A stretch of 64,000 nt of DNA from Vannielia litorea. Its GTDB lineage: Bacteria; Pseudomonadota; Alphaproteobacteria; Rhodobacterales; Rhodobacteraceae. The stretch covers positions 1 to 64,000 of the forward strand of contig NZ_QTNQ01000016.1 in assembly GCF_018424695.1 (NCBI RefSeq), given 5' to 3'. This document shows, one piece after another, positions 1 to 8,511 of the stretch; the stretch's first letter is position 1; each line of letters opens with the position of its first letter. Under the pieces are notes generated by a model, which was not told where the DNA came from, did not search any database, and worked only from the letters and a program-made list of their open reading frames with translations. Made by a program: the position numbers and the translations under genes.

Positions 1-173
1 CATTATGTCAGGGACGAAGGTGTAGGGCGGGCCGAAGTGGTGCGCGCTGATCGACGAAACGCTGGCGCATATGCCCGAAAGCCACGCCCTGCTGACAGCC
101 CTCTGACAGCTGTGCGCGTTCACGGGGTTGTCAACGGACCGGCCCGCCCTACACCTTCCTCCCTGACATAATG
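1..173. repeat. Near-perfect 34-bp inverted repeat enclosing ~105 bp
   Basis: Bases 1-34 and 140-173 are reverse complements of each other with one mismatch (arms begin with cattatgtca and end with ctgacataatg). The left arm starts at the window edge and may extend further. The enclosed 105 bp contains a short open stretch ending in TGA at 104-106 whose frame is closed by TAG at 23-25 inside the left arm, so it could be the tail of a gene interrupted by the element. The structure could be a MITE-like element, a large hairpin/terminator, or paired REP-type repeats. No transposase is present. Confidence 0.7.
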
Positions 174-178
174 AGCGC

Positions 179-186
179 AAAGGAGG
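179..186 (+). promoter_or_regulatory. Strong Shine-Dalgarno of the ABC transporter operon
   Basis: AAAGGAGG lies seven bases before the ATG at 194. It fixes the start of the ATPase gene and lies just outside the right arm of the inverted repeat, so the repeat occupies the leader or promoter region. Confidence 0.7.
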
Positions 187-193
187 CCGAACC

Positions 194-1131
<938 letters not shown>

Positions 1132-1135
<4 letters not shown>

Positions 1136-1893
1136 ACTGGCGGGCGATTGCGGCGATCTACAGGTTCGAGATGGCGCGGTTCTTCCGGACCGTGACCCAG
1201 AGCATCGTGTCGCCGGTGCTGTCGACGGTGCTTTACTTCGTGGTTTTCGGTTCGGCCATCGGCGGGCGCATCCAGTCGGTCGAGGGGGTGAGCTACGGCG
1301 CCTTCATCGTGCCGGGGCTGGTGATGCTGACGCTGCTGCAACAGTCGATCAGTAACGCGAGCTTCGGGATCTACTTTCCGAAGTTCATCGGCACGATCTT
1401 CGAGCTTCTGAGCGCACCGATGAGCTTTGTCGAGGTGGTCCTCGGCTATGTGGGCGCGGCGGCGACCAAGGCGCTGTTCATCGCGGGGATCATCATGATC
1501 ACGGCGAGCTTCTTCGTGGAGCTGAACATCCTGCACCCGGTGTGGATGCTGGCCTTCCTCGTCATGACGGCAGTGAGCTTTGCGCTGCTGGGCTTCATCA
1601 TCGGGATCTGGGCGAAGAACTTCGAGCAGTTGCAGCTTATCCCGCTGCTCGTGGTCACACCGCTGGTGTTTCTTGGCGGGTCTTTCTACTCGATCTCGAT
1701 GCTGCCGCCCGCATGGGCCACGGTGAGCCACTTCAACCCGGTGCTCTACCTTGTCAGCGGGTTCCGCTGGAGCTTCTTCGGCATCTCGGATGTGCCGGTG
1801 GGCATCTCTCTGGCGGCGGTGGCGATGTTCTTTGTGGCCTGCCTGCTGGCGATCTACGCGATCTTCAAGACCGGCTGGCGCATCAAGCCCTGA
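1132..1893 (+). CDS. ABC-2 type transporter permease
   Basis: This 253-aa integral membrane protein is the permease partner of the preceding ATPase, whose stop codon it overlaps by four bases. It shows a cytoplasmic N-terminus followed by about six hydrophobic segments and the ABC-2 pattern of a conserved amphipathic stretch near residues 75-100 ([13 protein letters not shown]). It is most like the YadH family. Two perfect hairpins follow the stop codon, so the operon probably ends here. The substrate cannot be inferred from the sequence. Confidence 0.92.
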
Positions 1894-1900
1894 GCCAATG

Positions 1901-1935
1901 GCGCGGGCCGCCGGGGGAGGACGGGCGGCCCGCGC
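1901..1935. terminator. GC-rich hairpin after the ABC permease gene
   Basis: A perfect 12-bp stem (GCGCGGGCCGCC paired with 1924-1935) with an 11-base loop lies eight bases after the permease stop codon, between convergent genes. There is no clear T-run on either strand, so it may be a bidirectional terminator or an mRNA 3'-end stabiliser. Confidence 0.6.
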
Positions 1936-1939
1936 GCAG

Positions 1940-1963
1940 AGACGGGATCATGCGATCCCGTCT
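1940..1963. terminator. Second perfect hairpin, overlapping the stop of the minus-strand gene
   Basis: A 10-bp perfect stem (AGACGGGATC / GATCCCGTCT) with a four-base loop covers the stop codon at 1948-1950 of the minus-strand HExxH protein gene. With the hairpin at 1901-1935 it forms a tandem pair between two converging transcripts. Confidence 0.5.
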
Positions 1964-2505
1964 ATCCCTTCATTGTCATCACCGCGTCCGTGGTAGTGCG
2001 CGTCGGCATCGATCGCCGCGTAGAGCGGGGCCAGTTCTTCATCGGTGAAGCTGTGGGCCTCGCTGCGGGCCGGAGCTGACACCGCATAGGCGGTGTTCAG
2101 CGGCTCGGAGAAGGTCAACTCATCGGACTCTTCGATGGCTTCGCGGTTGGAATGGTAGAAGTAGAGCGCCTGCGCGATATAGGCGAGCGCCTCCGAGACT
2201 TTCACCGGCATGGGCTGGTTGATGTAGTCGAAGGCGGCATGGGTGGACTCATGCACCACCAACGCAGCGCGCCACGGATCCCCATCGACCGAAACGAAGC
2301 CGAGATCGAACCGGTTGGGGCCGAACTGGTAAACGCCGCACACGCCCGCCGGGCCGGCCCGCTGTGCGGTGATCGTGCCATCGGCGATCTTGTCGCGCAC
2401 GGGCTGGTAGATGGCAGGGGTCACGTTGCGACCGGCGACGGTGAAGCTGAGATGCTGCATGGCAGCCGTCGAGATCGCGCTTCTCACGTCTTCTATGAGA
2501 GACAT
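1948..2505 (-). CDS. Unrecognised HExxH protein, copy A (putative zinc metallopeptidase)
   Basis: I do not recognise this 185-aa protein. It has HESTH at residues 85-89 and Glu105 in a context EALAYIAQ, that is HExxH-x15-E, the layout of a gluzincin zinc site. It is one of three related proteins here (also 3101-3664 and 3858-4418) that share G-x-I-T at residues 43-46, Phe21 and the E-x3-Y-[IV]-A-Q helix. No signal peptide or membrane segment is visible, so it is probably cytoplasmic unless exported by a leaderless route. The start at 2505 follows AAGGGA; the longer open frame upstream is discounted because it runs into the promoter region of the divergent GNAT gene. Metal binding and proteolysis are inferred, not shown. 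Confidence 0.75.
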   Translation of the reverse strand: MSLIEDVRSAISTAAMQHLSFTVAGRNVTPAIYQPVRDKIADGTITAQRAGPAGVCGVYQFGPNRFDLGFVSVDGDPWRAALVVHESTHAAFDYINQPMPVKVSEALAYIAQALYFYHSNREAIEESDELTFSEPLNTAYAVSAPARSEAHSFTDEELAPLYAAIDADAHYHGRGDDNEGIDGIA

Positions 2506-2599
2506 CTGTATCCCTTTCAAATTGCTTTTGGCCCGCTGCGGGCCGTTGCTATGACTTTGAACGCGGCTGCGGCCTGAATTTCCGCTGCGTGAGAGACAT

Positions 2600-3097
2600 A
2601 TGGGGATGGGAGGGCGCGATTTGAAGATGCAGGCCGAGGTGGCCGAACCGGATTTTACCGATTGGCGCGGCGTGCACCGGCTGCTGGTTGAGAGTTTTGC
2701 CTTCATGGAAAGGCGGATTGACCCGCCGTCTTCGCTTGCCGCGCTCACCCCGGAGGGGCTGGCCCGGAAGGCCGAGCGGGAGGTGCTGATGCTGGTGCGC
2801 TGGGGCAGCCGGGTGGTGGCCTGCGGCTTTGCGGCGCCCAAGCCGCCGGTGCTTTACCTCGGCAAGCTGGCCGTGACCGAGGCCCTTCGGGGCCGGGGAT
2901 TGTTGCGCCAGATGGTGGTGCTGGCCGAAGAGATGGCCCGAGACGGCGGCTTCGAGGCACTGGAGCTGCAAAGCCGGGTGGAGTTGGCGGAAAACCACGC
3001 GGCCTTCGCCGCGCTGGGCTTCGAAGAGGTGGGCCGAACGGCACATGAGGGCTTTGCGCAGCCCACCTCGATCACGTTCAGAAAGCTGCTGCGGTGA
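2600..3097 (+). CDS. GNAT-family N-acetyltransferase
   Basis: This 165-aa protein has a GNAT fold. The acetyl-CoA-binding signature appears as LAVTEALRGRGLLRQMV (about residues 93-109), followed by a helix and a C-terminal strand with FAALGFEEVG. The acyl acceptor cannot be read from the sequence. It is divergent from HExxH copy A and convergent with copy B, with only three bases between its stop and that of copy B. Whether it is functionally tied to the HExxH proteins is unknown. Start choice among three in-frame ATGs (2600, 2606, 2627) is uncertain. Confidence 0.85.
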   Translation: MGMGGRDLKMQAEVAEPDFTDWRGVHRLLVESFAFMERRIDPPSSLAALTPEGLARKAEREVLMLVRWGSRVVACGFAAPKPPVLYLGKLAVTEALRGRGLLRQMVVLAEEMARDGGFEALELQSRVELAENHAAFAALGFEEVGRTAHEGFAQPTSITFRKLLR

Positions 3098-3100
3098 GGC

Positions 3101-3664
3101 TCAGAACAGGCCGTTGCAGAGCACCTTCTTGTTCTCTTTGCCCGTGTAATGCGGGTTGGCGATGATCGCCGCATCGAGCGCGGAGAGTTGCGCCGTGGTC
3201 AGCGTGCCGCCGGTCTTGTTGCGCAGGGGCTTTGAGGCATCCCAGGCCGCGCTCAGGATCGGGTCGGCAAAGGGGTTTACGCCGGGGTTGGCGTCTGCCT
3301 CGGATTTCTTGACGTAGTAGAACATCAGCGCCTGCGCGACATAGCCTGCGGCCTCCGACACGCGGACCTTGATGTCCACCTCCTGAAAATCGGCGATGGC
3401 ATGGACGCTCTCGTGCACCAGCAGCCCGGCGTGGAGCACGGAGGGCAGCGTGGCGAAGCCGATTTCGAACACGTCGCTGTCGCTGAGGTAGTGGGCCACG
3501 TCGCCCTTGCCGGGCTGGACATCCACGGTGATGTCGCCGCTCTCGATGCACATGGCCACAACCTCGAAGTTGGGGCCGTCGACGGTGATGCCACCCAGGA
3601 CGAAGTTGATGCTGCGGCAGGTGGGCGTGCGCAGAACCGTGCAGATCATCTGCTCGGGGGTCAT
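3101..3664 (-). CDS. Unrecognised HExxH protein, copy B (putative zinc metallopeptidase)
   Basis: This 187-aa protein has HESVH at residues 84-88 and Glu104 within SEAAGYVAQ, giving the same HExxH-x15-E spacing as its neighbours. Like copy C it has a downstream block LSAAWDASKPLRN followed by a helix ending in a Pro-His-Tyr or Pro-Arg-Tyr turn. AGGAGA eight bases before the ATG supports the start. There are no signal peptide or transmembrane segments. It carries several Cys residues (8, 16, 39) not shared with the other copies. It may be co-transcribed with copy C, but the 193-bp gap between them could hold its own promoter. Function unknown; a metal-dependent peptidase is the best inference. 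Confidence 0.75.
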   Translation of the reverse strand: MTPEQMICTVLRTPTCRSINFVLGGITVDGPNFEVVAMCIESGDITVDVQPGKGDVAHYLSDSDVFEIGFATLPSVLHAGLLVHESVHAIADFQEVDIKVRVSEAAGYVAQALMFYYVKKSEADANPGVNPFADPILSAAWDASKPLRNKTGGTLTTAQLSALDAAIIANPHYTGKENKKVLCNGLF

Positions 3665-3857
3665 GATTGGTGTCTCCTATGACTTGACTGAAACGTCTTT
3701 TTCAAAAGCCGCGATGCAAAATCCTCCGCGGTGAGCGGCAGATGGGCAGGCGCAGGGGCAGCCACAAGGGGGTGGCTGAATTGACGTAACGTTCTCGTGT
3801 GCATTGCGGGGGCGAATGGGGCCCACTGCGCTTGCTCGATCACCATGCGCCGGGCCG

Positions 3858-4418
3858 TCAAAGGCCGTTGACGAAATCCATTTTGTCGTAGGCGGTCTTG
3901 TATCTCGGGGTGGCCCTCAAGGCCGCCTCCAGCGGGGCAAGCTGGGCGGGTTTCAGGGTGCCTGCGCGGGTGTTTTGCAGGGGTCGGGACACATCATAGG
4001 CCGTGCTCAGCACCTTGCTCCGATAGGGGTTGAAATACCCCGTTTTGGCGTCGATCTGCGCCTTGTAGATGTAATAGATCCACAAACACTGGGCGATGTA
4101 GGCGATCTGCTCGCCCTTTCCGATGATCATGGCGATCCGTTTCTTGTCGGCGAGTGCGTGGATGGCCTCGTGCAGAAGAGCGGCGCCCTGCTGGGCGTGC
4201 GTCACCGATTTGAAGGGAACGGAGATTTCGTTCTTCACTGAGTCGTAATGGGCGGCGGTGCTCTTGCGGTCATGGACCACCGTGATCTTGCCGCCCGCGA
4301 TATCGCGCGCGAGGGCGCGGAGGGCGACGGGGTTCACCGCAAGGCCGTGCAGGTTGAAGTGCAGGAGGGCACTGGCGCGATTTTGCAGAAGGGCGGCGGC
4401 CTGGGTTGCAAGCGACAT
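3858..4418 (-). CDS. Unrecognised HExxH protein, copy C (putative zinc metallopeptidase)
   Basis: This 186-aa protein carries HEAIH at residues 83-87 and Glu103 within GEQIAYIAQ, again HExxH-x15-E. It shares with copy B the downstream [13 protein letters not shown] block and the alternating aromatic helix ([13 protein letters not shown]). GGAGA before the ATG at 4418 supports the start. It is divergent from rimO, with 138 bp between them. The two residues flanking the zinc-site Glu differ from copies A and B, so the copies have diverged but all keep the putative catalytic residues, which argues against decay. Confidence 0.75.
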   Translation of the reverse strand: MSLATQAAALLQNRASALLHFNLHGLAVNPVALRALARDIAGGKITVVHDRKSTAAHYDSVKNEISVPFKSVTHAQQGAALLHEAIHALADKKRIAMIIGKGEQIAYIAQCLWIYYIYKAQIDAKTGYFNPYRSKVLSTAYDVSRPLQNTRAGTLKPAQLAPLEAALRATPRYKTAYDKMDFVNGL

Positions 4419-4556
4419 GGTCTGTCTCCAATGGATTGGGTCAAAATAGGGTCATGGGCTGTAATGCCGCCGAAACAATGCACGCGCAGGGTGAGTCGGG
4501 TCAAACCCGCGTGGCAGGGGCTAGGCAAGCTTGCGGGAAAGCACTATGCGGCCTTC

Positions 4557-5939
4557 ATGCCCCAGAATCCGCCCGCCCTGCGCCCCGACATCGCACCCGC
4601 CCCGAAGTTTGGCGAAGCGCCCCGTGAGGGGCAGCCGCGCATCGGCATGGTGTCGCTGGGCTGCCCCAAGGCGCTGGTGGACAGCGAGCGGATTTTGACG
4701 CGGCTGCGGGCCGAGGGTTACGGGGTTTCGCCGGATTATTCCGGTGCCGATGCGGTGATCGTGAACACCTGCGGCTTTCTCGACTCGGCCAAGGCGGAGA
4801 GCCTCGATGCGATTGGCGAGGCGATGGCGGCCAATGGCCGGGTGATCGTGACCGGCTGCCTTGGGGCGGAGCCGGAGTACATCACCGGGGCGCATCCGAA
4901 GGTGCTGGCCGTCACCGGGCCGCATCAATACGAGCAGGTGCTGGATGCGGTGCATGCCGCCGTGCCGCCCGCGCCCGACCCGTTTGTGGACCTGCTGCCT
5001 GCGAGCGGCGTGAGCCTGACGCCGCGCCATTACAGCTATCTGAAGATCTCAGAGGGCTGTAACCACAAGTGCAAGTTCTGCATCATCCCCGACATGCGCG
5101 GACGGCTGGTGTCGCGGCCCGCCCATGCGGTGGTGCGCGAGGCGGAGCGGCTGGTGGAGGCCGGCGTGCGCGAACTGCTGGTTATCTCGCAGGACACCTC
5201 GGCCTATGGGGTGGACATTCGCCATGCCGAGGAGCGTGGCCACCGGGCGCATATCACCGATCTGGCGCGCGACCTCGGCGGGCTTGGGGCCTGGGTGCGG
5301 CTGCATTACGTTTATCCCTATCCGCATGTGCGCGAGGTCATTCCGCTGATGGCGGAGGGGCTTGTGCTGCCGTATCTCGACATTCCTTTCCAGCATTCGC
5401 ACCCTGACACGCTGAAGCGGATGGCCCGGCCTGCGGCGGCGGAGAAGACGCTGGAGCGGATCGCGGAGTGGCGCGGCATCTGCCCGGAGATCACCCTGCG
5501 GAGCACGTTCATTGTGGGCTATCCGGGTGAGACCGAGGAAGAGTTCGAGCACCTGCTCGACTGGCTGGACGAGGCGCAGCTTGACCGGGTGGGGTGCTTT
5601 CAATACGAGAACGTGGCAGGGGCGCGCTCCAATGCGCTGCCGGATCATGTGCCTGCCGAGGTGAAGCAAGAACGCTGGGCGCGGTTCATGGAGAAGGCGC
5701 AAGGCATCAGCGAGGCGAAGCTGGCGGCCAAGGTGGGCACGGTTCGCGAGGTGATCGTGGACGAGATAGACGACGACGGTGTGGCCACCTGCCGGACCAA
5801 GGCGGATGCGCCCGAGATCGACGGCAACCTTTTCATCGACGAGAACACCGATGGGCTCTCACCCGGGGATATCGTGACAGTCGAGGTGGACGAGGCCAGC
5901 GAATATGACCTTTGGGGGCAGCGGGTTGGTGCGCCATGA
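4557..5939 (+). CDS. rimO: Ribosomal protein S12 methylthiotransferase RimO
   Basis: RimO is a radical-SAM enzyme that methylthiolates an Asp of ribosomal protein S12 using two 4Fe-4S clusters. The protein is 460 aa, usual for the family. Visible are the N-terminal UPF0004 domain ([15 protein letters not shown], then [10 protein letters not shown] and TGCLGAEP supplying three cluster Cys), the radical-SAM motif C-N-H-K-C-K-F-C, the [14 protein letters not shown] segment typical of RimO rather than MiaB, and a C-terminal TRAM domain. The open frame extends upstream to 4248, but that part overlaps HExxH copy C and its promoter; the ATG at 4557 gives a normal N-terminus. Confidence 0.95.
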   Translation: MPQNPPALRPDIAPAPKFGEAPREGQPRIGMVSLGCPKALVDSERILTRLRAEGYGVSPDYSGADAVIVNTCGFLDSAKAESLDAIGEAMAANGRVIVTGCLGAEPEYITGAHPKVLAVTGPHQYEQVLDAVHAAVPPAPDPFVDLLPASGVSLTPRHYSYLKISEGCNHKCKFCIIPDMRGRLVSRPAHAVVREAERLVEAGVRELLVISQDTSAYGVDIRHAEERGHRAHITDLARDLGGLGAWVRLHYVYPYPHVREVIPLMAEGLVLPYLDIPFQHSHPDTLKRMARPAAAEKTLERIAEWRGICPEITLRSTFIVGYPGETEEEFEHLLDWLDEAQLDRVGCFQYENVAGARSNALPDHVPAEVKQERWARFMEKAQGISEAKLAAKVGTVREVIVDEIDDDGVATCRTKADAPEIDGNLFIDENTDGLSPGDIVTVEVDEASEYDLWGQRVGAP

Positions 5940-5948
5940 ATGCGCACC
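5928..5948 (+). repeat. Short hairpin/repeat overlapping the rimO stop codon
   Basis: GGTGCGC-catgaat-GCGCACC forms a 7-bp stem across the rimO stop codon. The embedded string gccatgaatgcgca recurs after the enoyl-CoA hydratase gene at 21653, so this may be a small dispersed intergenic repeat. Confidence 0.4.
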
Positions 5949-5991
5949 CTACGCGGGTGTTCCCAGGTTTGCAGGCGTTGTGTGAAACATA

Positions 5992-6025
5992 AAGGGGTCG
6001 GTGGCTCCCCAGTCACCGACCCCTT
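5992..6025. terminator. Perfect 12-bp hairpin between rimO and the DUF6455 gene
   Basis: AAGGGGTCGGTG pairs perfectly with 6014-6025 around a 10-base loop. The two flanking genes converge on it. On the minus strand the stem is followed by TTATGTTT, a weak T-rich tail, so it probably terminates the minus-strand gene and may act in both directions. Confidence 0.65.
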
Positions 6026-6091
6026 GTGATGCCGGCGGAACGGGGCCCATACCCGTCCCTCTCTCCCTGCCGGCATGTTCTTTTGGCACGT

Positions 6092-6436
6092 TCAGCGGCT
6101 CTGGCGCAGCGCCTCCACGCGGGCGATGGCGCGACCGGCCCTTTCGACTGCCATATCGGAGTCTCTTCGGGCTTTCTCGGACTTCTCGCGCAGCTCAAGG
6201 AAGCGGCGCTGGTTGACGCAGGTGGGCGGGCAGGTGGCGCCCTCTTCGATGGCGGTGTCGAGCCATTCGCCGCAGTTCTCGGCCCAACCGCAACTGCGGC
6301 AGCGGGTGACCATGCCCGACCATGCCGCATTATCGAGCGCGCCTTCCTCCATGGCCTGTGCGAGGTCCGTGCGGGTGGCCTTGGCCATGCCCATGGCGAG
6401 GAGGTAATGGGTGCGTTCGTCTCCGAGGGGCTTCAT
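6092..6436 (-). CDS. DUF6455 family protein
   Basis: This 114-aa cytoplasmic protein matches the DUF6455 family common in Rhodobacterales: an N-terminal helix (HYLLAMGMAKATRTDLAQAM), then TRCRSCGWAENCGEWL and CPPTCVNQRRF, giving five conserved Cys that could bind metal. A C-terminal charged helix follows. The Met at 6436 is preferred over the upstream Met at 6469. A perfect TTGAC-N4-GTCAA palindrome about 67 bp upstream is a candidate FNR/CRP-family operator. The function of the family is unknown to me. Confidence 0.75.
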   Translation of the reverse strand: MKPLGDERTHYLLAMGMAKATRTDLAQAMEEGALDNAAWSGMVTRCRSCGWAENCGEWLDTAIEEGATCPPTCVNQRRFLELREKSEKARRDSDMAVERAGRAIARVEALRQSR

Positions 6437-6493
6437 GACGGCGTGTCCTTGTTCCGGTTCGCGGAACAAGTGTTACAGCGGTTGACGCCGCCT

Positions 6494-6513
6494 GCTTTGA
6501 CTCAGGTCAAAGC
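6494..6513. promoter_or_regulatory. Perfect palindrome GCTTTGAC-N4-GTCAAAGC, FNR/DNR-like
   Basis: The 8-bp arms are perfectly complementary around TCAG, and the core TTGAC-N4-GTCAA has the spacing of FNR/DNR-family operators (TTGAT-N4-ATCAA). It lies upstream of the DUF6455 gene at a distance usual for activation. It also sits 11 bp beyond the stop of the secreted-protein gene, so a terminator hairpin is the main alternative. Confidence 0.45.
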
Positions 6514-6523
6514 GGCGTGTGTT

Positions 6524-6865
6524 TCAGGGCAGGGGTGTGAGCTTTTCCAGCGCCGTGCCCCCCGCCCATGTGCCGTGCAACTCGCCTGAGGGGGTGATGA
6601 CGTAATAAACCGGCGTCGGATCGCCCCAGCGGACGGTGATGAGCTTGCCCTCCACCGTGCCTGCCCCGGCGTAGTTGCTGCCCGCAACCTGCCAGGTCAT
6701 GCTGATGGTGTTGGCGTTTTCCACCATCTCGACGGTGCCCTCGTAGCGGCTGCCATCGGGGTTCATGCCCGCGACGGCATTGCGGCCCGAGAGGCCTTCG
6801 GCCAGAGCAGGCAGGGCGGTGAGGAGCAGGCTGGCGGCAGCGAGGGCGGCGGGGCGTGTGAACAT
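6524..6865 (-). CDS. Small secreted protein of unknown function
   Basis: This 113-aa protein begins with a clear signal peptide (ending LPALAEG, cut near residue 22). The mature part is a compact beta-rich domain with regularly spaced Gly and aromatic residues (YEGTVEMVEN, TWQVAGSNYAGAGTVEG, VRWGDPTPVYYVI, LHGTWAGGTALEKLTP), a pattern seen in many short periplasmic proteins of Rhodobacterales. I cannot name a function. The longer open frame reaching 7243 overlaps dgkA and is not used. Confidence 0.7.
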   Translation of the reverse strand: MFTRPAALAAASLLLTALPALAEGLSGRNAVAGMNPDGSRYEGTVEMVENANTISMTWQVAGSNYAGAGTVEGKLITVRWGDPTPVYYVITPSGELHGTWAGGTALEKLTPLP

Positions 6866-6921
6866 GGGCTCTATCCTGAAGGCATGAAGATCAATACCCG
6901 CGAGAGTGCCCGCGCCGCGCC

Positions 6922-7293
6922 TCAGAACGCAAGCCCGAGGAGGATGACCAGCCAGGCGAGGCCCACGGCGATGGCGGCGAGCGCCACGGCGGCAGAGGCG
7001 GTATCCTTCGCCTGCTTGGCCAGCGGGTGGCGCTCCATCGAGATGTAATCGACGGTGCGCTCGATGGCGGTGTTCAGGCACTCGAAGGCGAACACGAGGA
7101 TTCCGCCCATCAGCAGCAGCGCCTTCTCGCCCGTGGTGATCGGAAGGATCAGGGCCATCAGCGAGGAGGCGATATAGGTGATGATCCACTGCTTGAGCGA
7201 GTGTTCGGTGCTCCAGACGTGGCTGAAGCCTTCCCAGGACCACTTCGTGCGGAGCCAGATCCGCCTCATCTGCTGTTTGAACATGCCCTGCAC
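6922..7293 (-). CDS. dgkA: Diacylglycerol kinase
   Basis: DgkA is a small inner-membrane kinase that phosphorylates diacylglycerol to phosphatidic acid, recycling lipid by-products of envelope synthesis. The 123-aa length fits. Three transmembrane helices and the family signature around residues 70-83 (FECLNTAIERTVDYIS, with both catalytic-site Glu residues and Asn) are visible. The Met four codons in (7281-7284) is an alternative start. It stands alone, upstream of the small secreted protein on the same strand. Confidence 0.93.
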   Translation of the reverse strand: MQGMFKQQMRRIWLRTKWSWEGFSHVWSTEHSLKQWIITYIASSLMALILPITTGEKALLLMGGILVFAFECLNTAIERTVDYISMERHPLAKQAKDTASAAVALAAIAVGLAWLVILLGLAF

Positions 7294-7399
7294 CCTTCGC
7301 CCGCCGCTATACCCCTGCTTTCAGATAGCCGGGTGGGGGCGGCATTTGAAGCCTGCCGGGTGGCAGAGCGCAATACGGTCGGGCGGTGCCGCCGGGAGG

Positions 7400-8110
7400 T
7401 TACATGTTGGCGGCGGTGCGGCGCACGGTTTCGATGCGGGCGTTGTTGGGCGGGTGGGAGCCGAGGAAGACATCGCCCGGATCGGGAATGCGGGTGAAAT
7501 ACTGCGCCCCGCGGACCGGGTTGAAGCCCGCCTTCTTGGCGATGACGGTGCCCAGTGCATCCGCCTCAAGCTCGAACTCCTTGGAGAAGCGCCGCGCGCC
7601 GATGCCGGCGCCCACCCGCGTTGCGGCCTCCACGGCGGCATCGCCACCGCCGCCCACGCCCACCAGCGTGCCCAGCACCAGCGCGCCGAAGGTGGCGCTT
7701 TCACGGGTGCGGGGGATATGCTCCTTGATGTGGTGCGCGGCCTCGTGGCCGAGGATGAAGGCGAGCTCATCCTCGTTGCGCGCATCGGCGATGAGCGCCA
7801 GGGTGAAGGCGATGACGGGGCGGCCCGAGCGATCTTCCGTCTGGTAGGCGTTGGCGGGCTCGCCGCGGCGGTCATCGACGATGATGAGGAAGTCGCAGTT
7901 GGCCCGGGGCAGGCGGGCGCGGCACTCACGCTCGGCCACGGGCTCTACCCGGTTGACGACATTCACGAAGTTGCGGGCCGCGCGGGTTGCGCCGACAGCG
8001 GGAGGAGCGGAGGCCGTGGGCTGGCTGCCGGGCTCTTCCGGCGCGCTCGGCACTTCGACGCAGGCGGTGAGAGAGGCAAGGGCTGCGAGGGCGAAAAAAT
8101 GTTTGATCAT
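7400..8110 (-). CDS. M48 family metallopeptidase, lipoprotein
   Basis: This 236-aa protein has a lipoprotein signal (lipobox LTAC, Cys17) and an M48 peptidase domain. HEAAH at about residue 126 (zinc ligands and catalytic Glu) is followed by ELEAD at about residue 185, the third zinc ligand. A Pro/Ala-rich linker separates lipid anchor and domain. Relatives such as BepA/LoiP degrade or assist outer-membrane proteins, so an envelope quality-control role is likely, but the substrate is unknown. There are no TPR repeats, unlike BepA. Confidence 0.9.
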   Translation of the reverse strand: MIKHFFALAALASLTACVEVPSAPEEPGSQPTASAPPAVGATRAARNFVNVVNRVEPVAERECRARLPRANCDFLIIVDDRRGEPANAYQTEDRSGRPVIAFTLALIADARNEDELAFILGHEAAHHIKEHIPRTRESATFGALVLGTLVGVGGGGDAAVEAATRVGAGIGARRFSKEFELEADALGTVIAKKAGFNPVRGAQYFTRIPDPGDVFLGSHPPNNARIETVRRTAANM

Positions 8111-8253
8111 GGGGCGGTGGCCTGTGGCGTGACTGCTCGTTGCGACAGCAGGTTAGCAGGCCGTAGCGCGGTGATGTAGCCCCCAGACGTTGACGCTGGC
8201 GTGATACGCGTTTCGCGGCTGACAGGGCGCGGGCGGCGGGCTAGGCTGGCCCC

Positions 8254-8496
8254 ATGTTTACCATCGAACACGATTTTGACGCGACGGTGATCACCCTCGT
8301 CGATGAGCCCGGCAGCCACCTGCAGGAGGATGTCACCATCCAGGCCTTCGATGATTGCGTGACCATCGAGCAACTGGATGCGCGGCAGGACGAGGTGCAG
8401 AAGATCACGCTGTCGATGAGCCAGCTGCGCGATCTGGCGGCAGCGCTGGACTTGCCGGAAGGCGTTTATCAGCTGCGGCCCGCGCCGCAGAGCTGA
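8254..8496 (+). CDS. Conserved small protein of unknown function
   Basis: This 80-aa acidic protein (MFTIEHDFDATVITLVDE...) has no signal peptide. It ends with a helix resembling a leucine-rich SMSQLRDLAAALDLPEG and a short Pro-rich tail. It precedes the ClpP-fold/LprI gene by 15 bases on the same strand, suggesting co-transcription. I recognise no function. Confidence 0.6.
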   Translation: MFTIEHDFDATVITLVDEPGSHLQEDVTIQAFDDCVTIEQLDARQDEVQKITLSMSQLRDLAAALDLPEGVYQLRPAPQS

Positions 8497-8511
8497 CGGG
8501 AGGAGGTTGGC

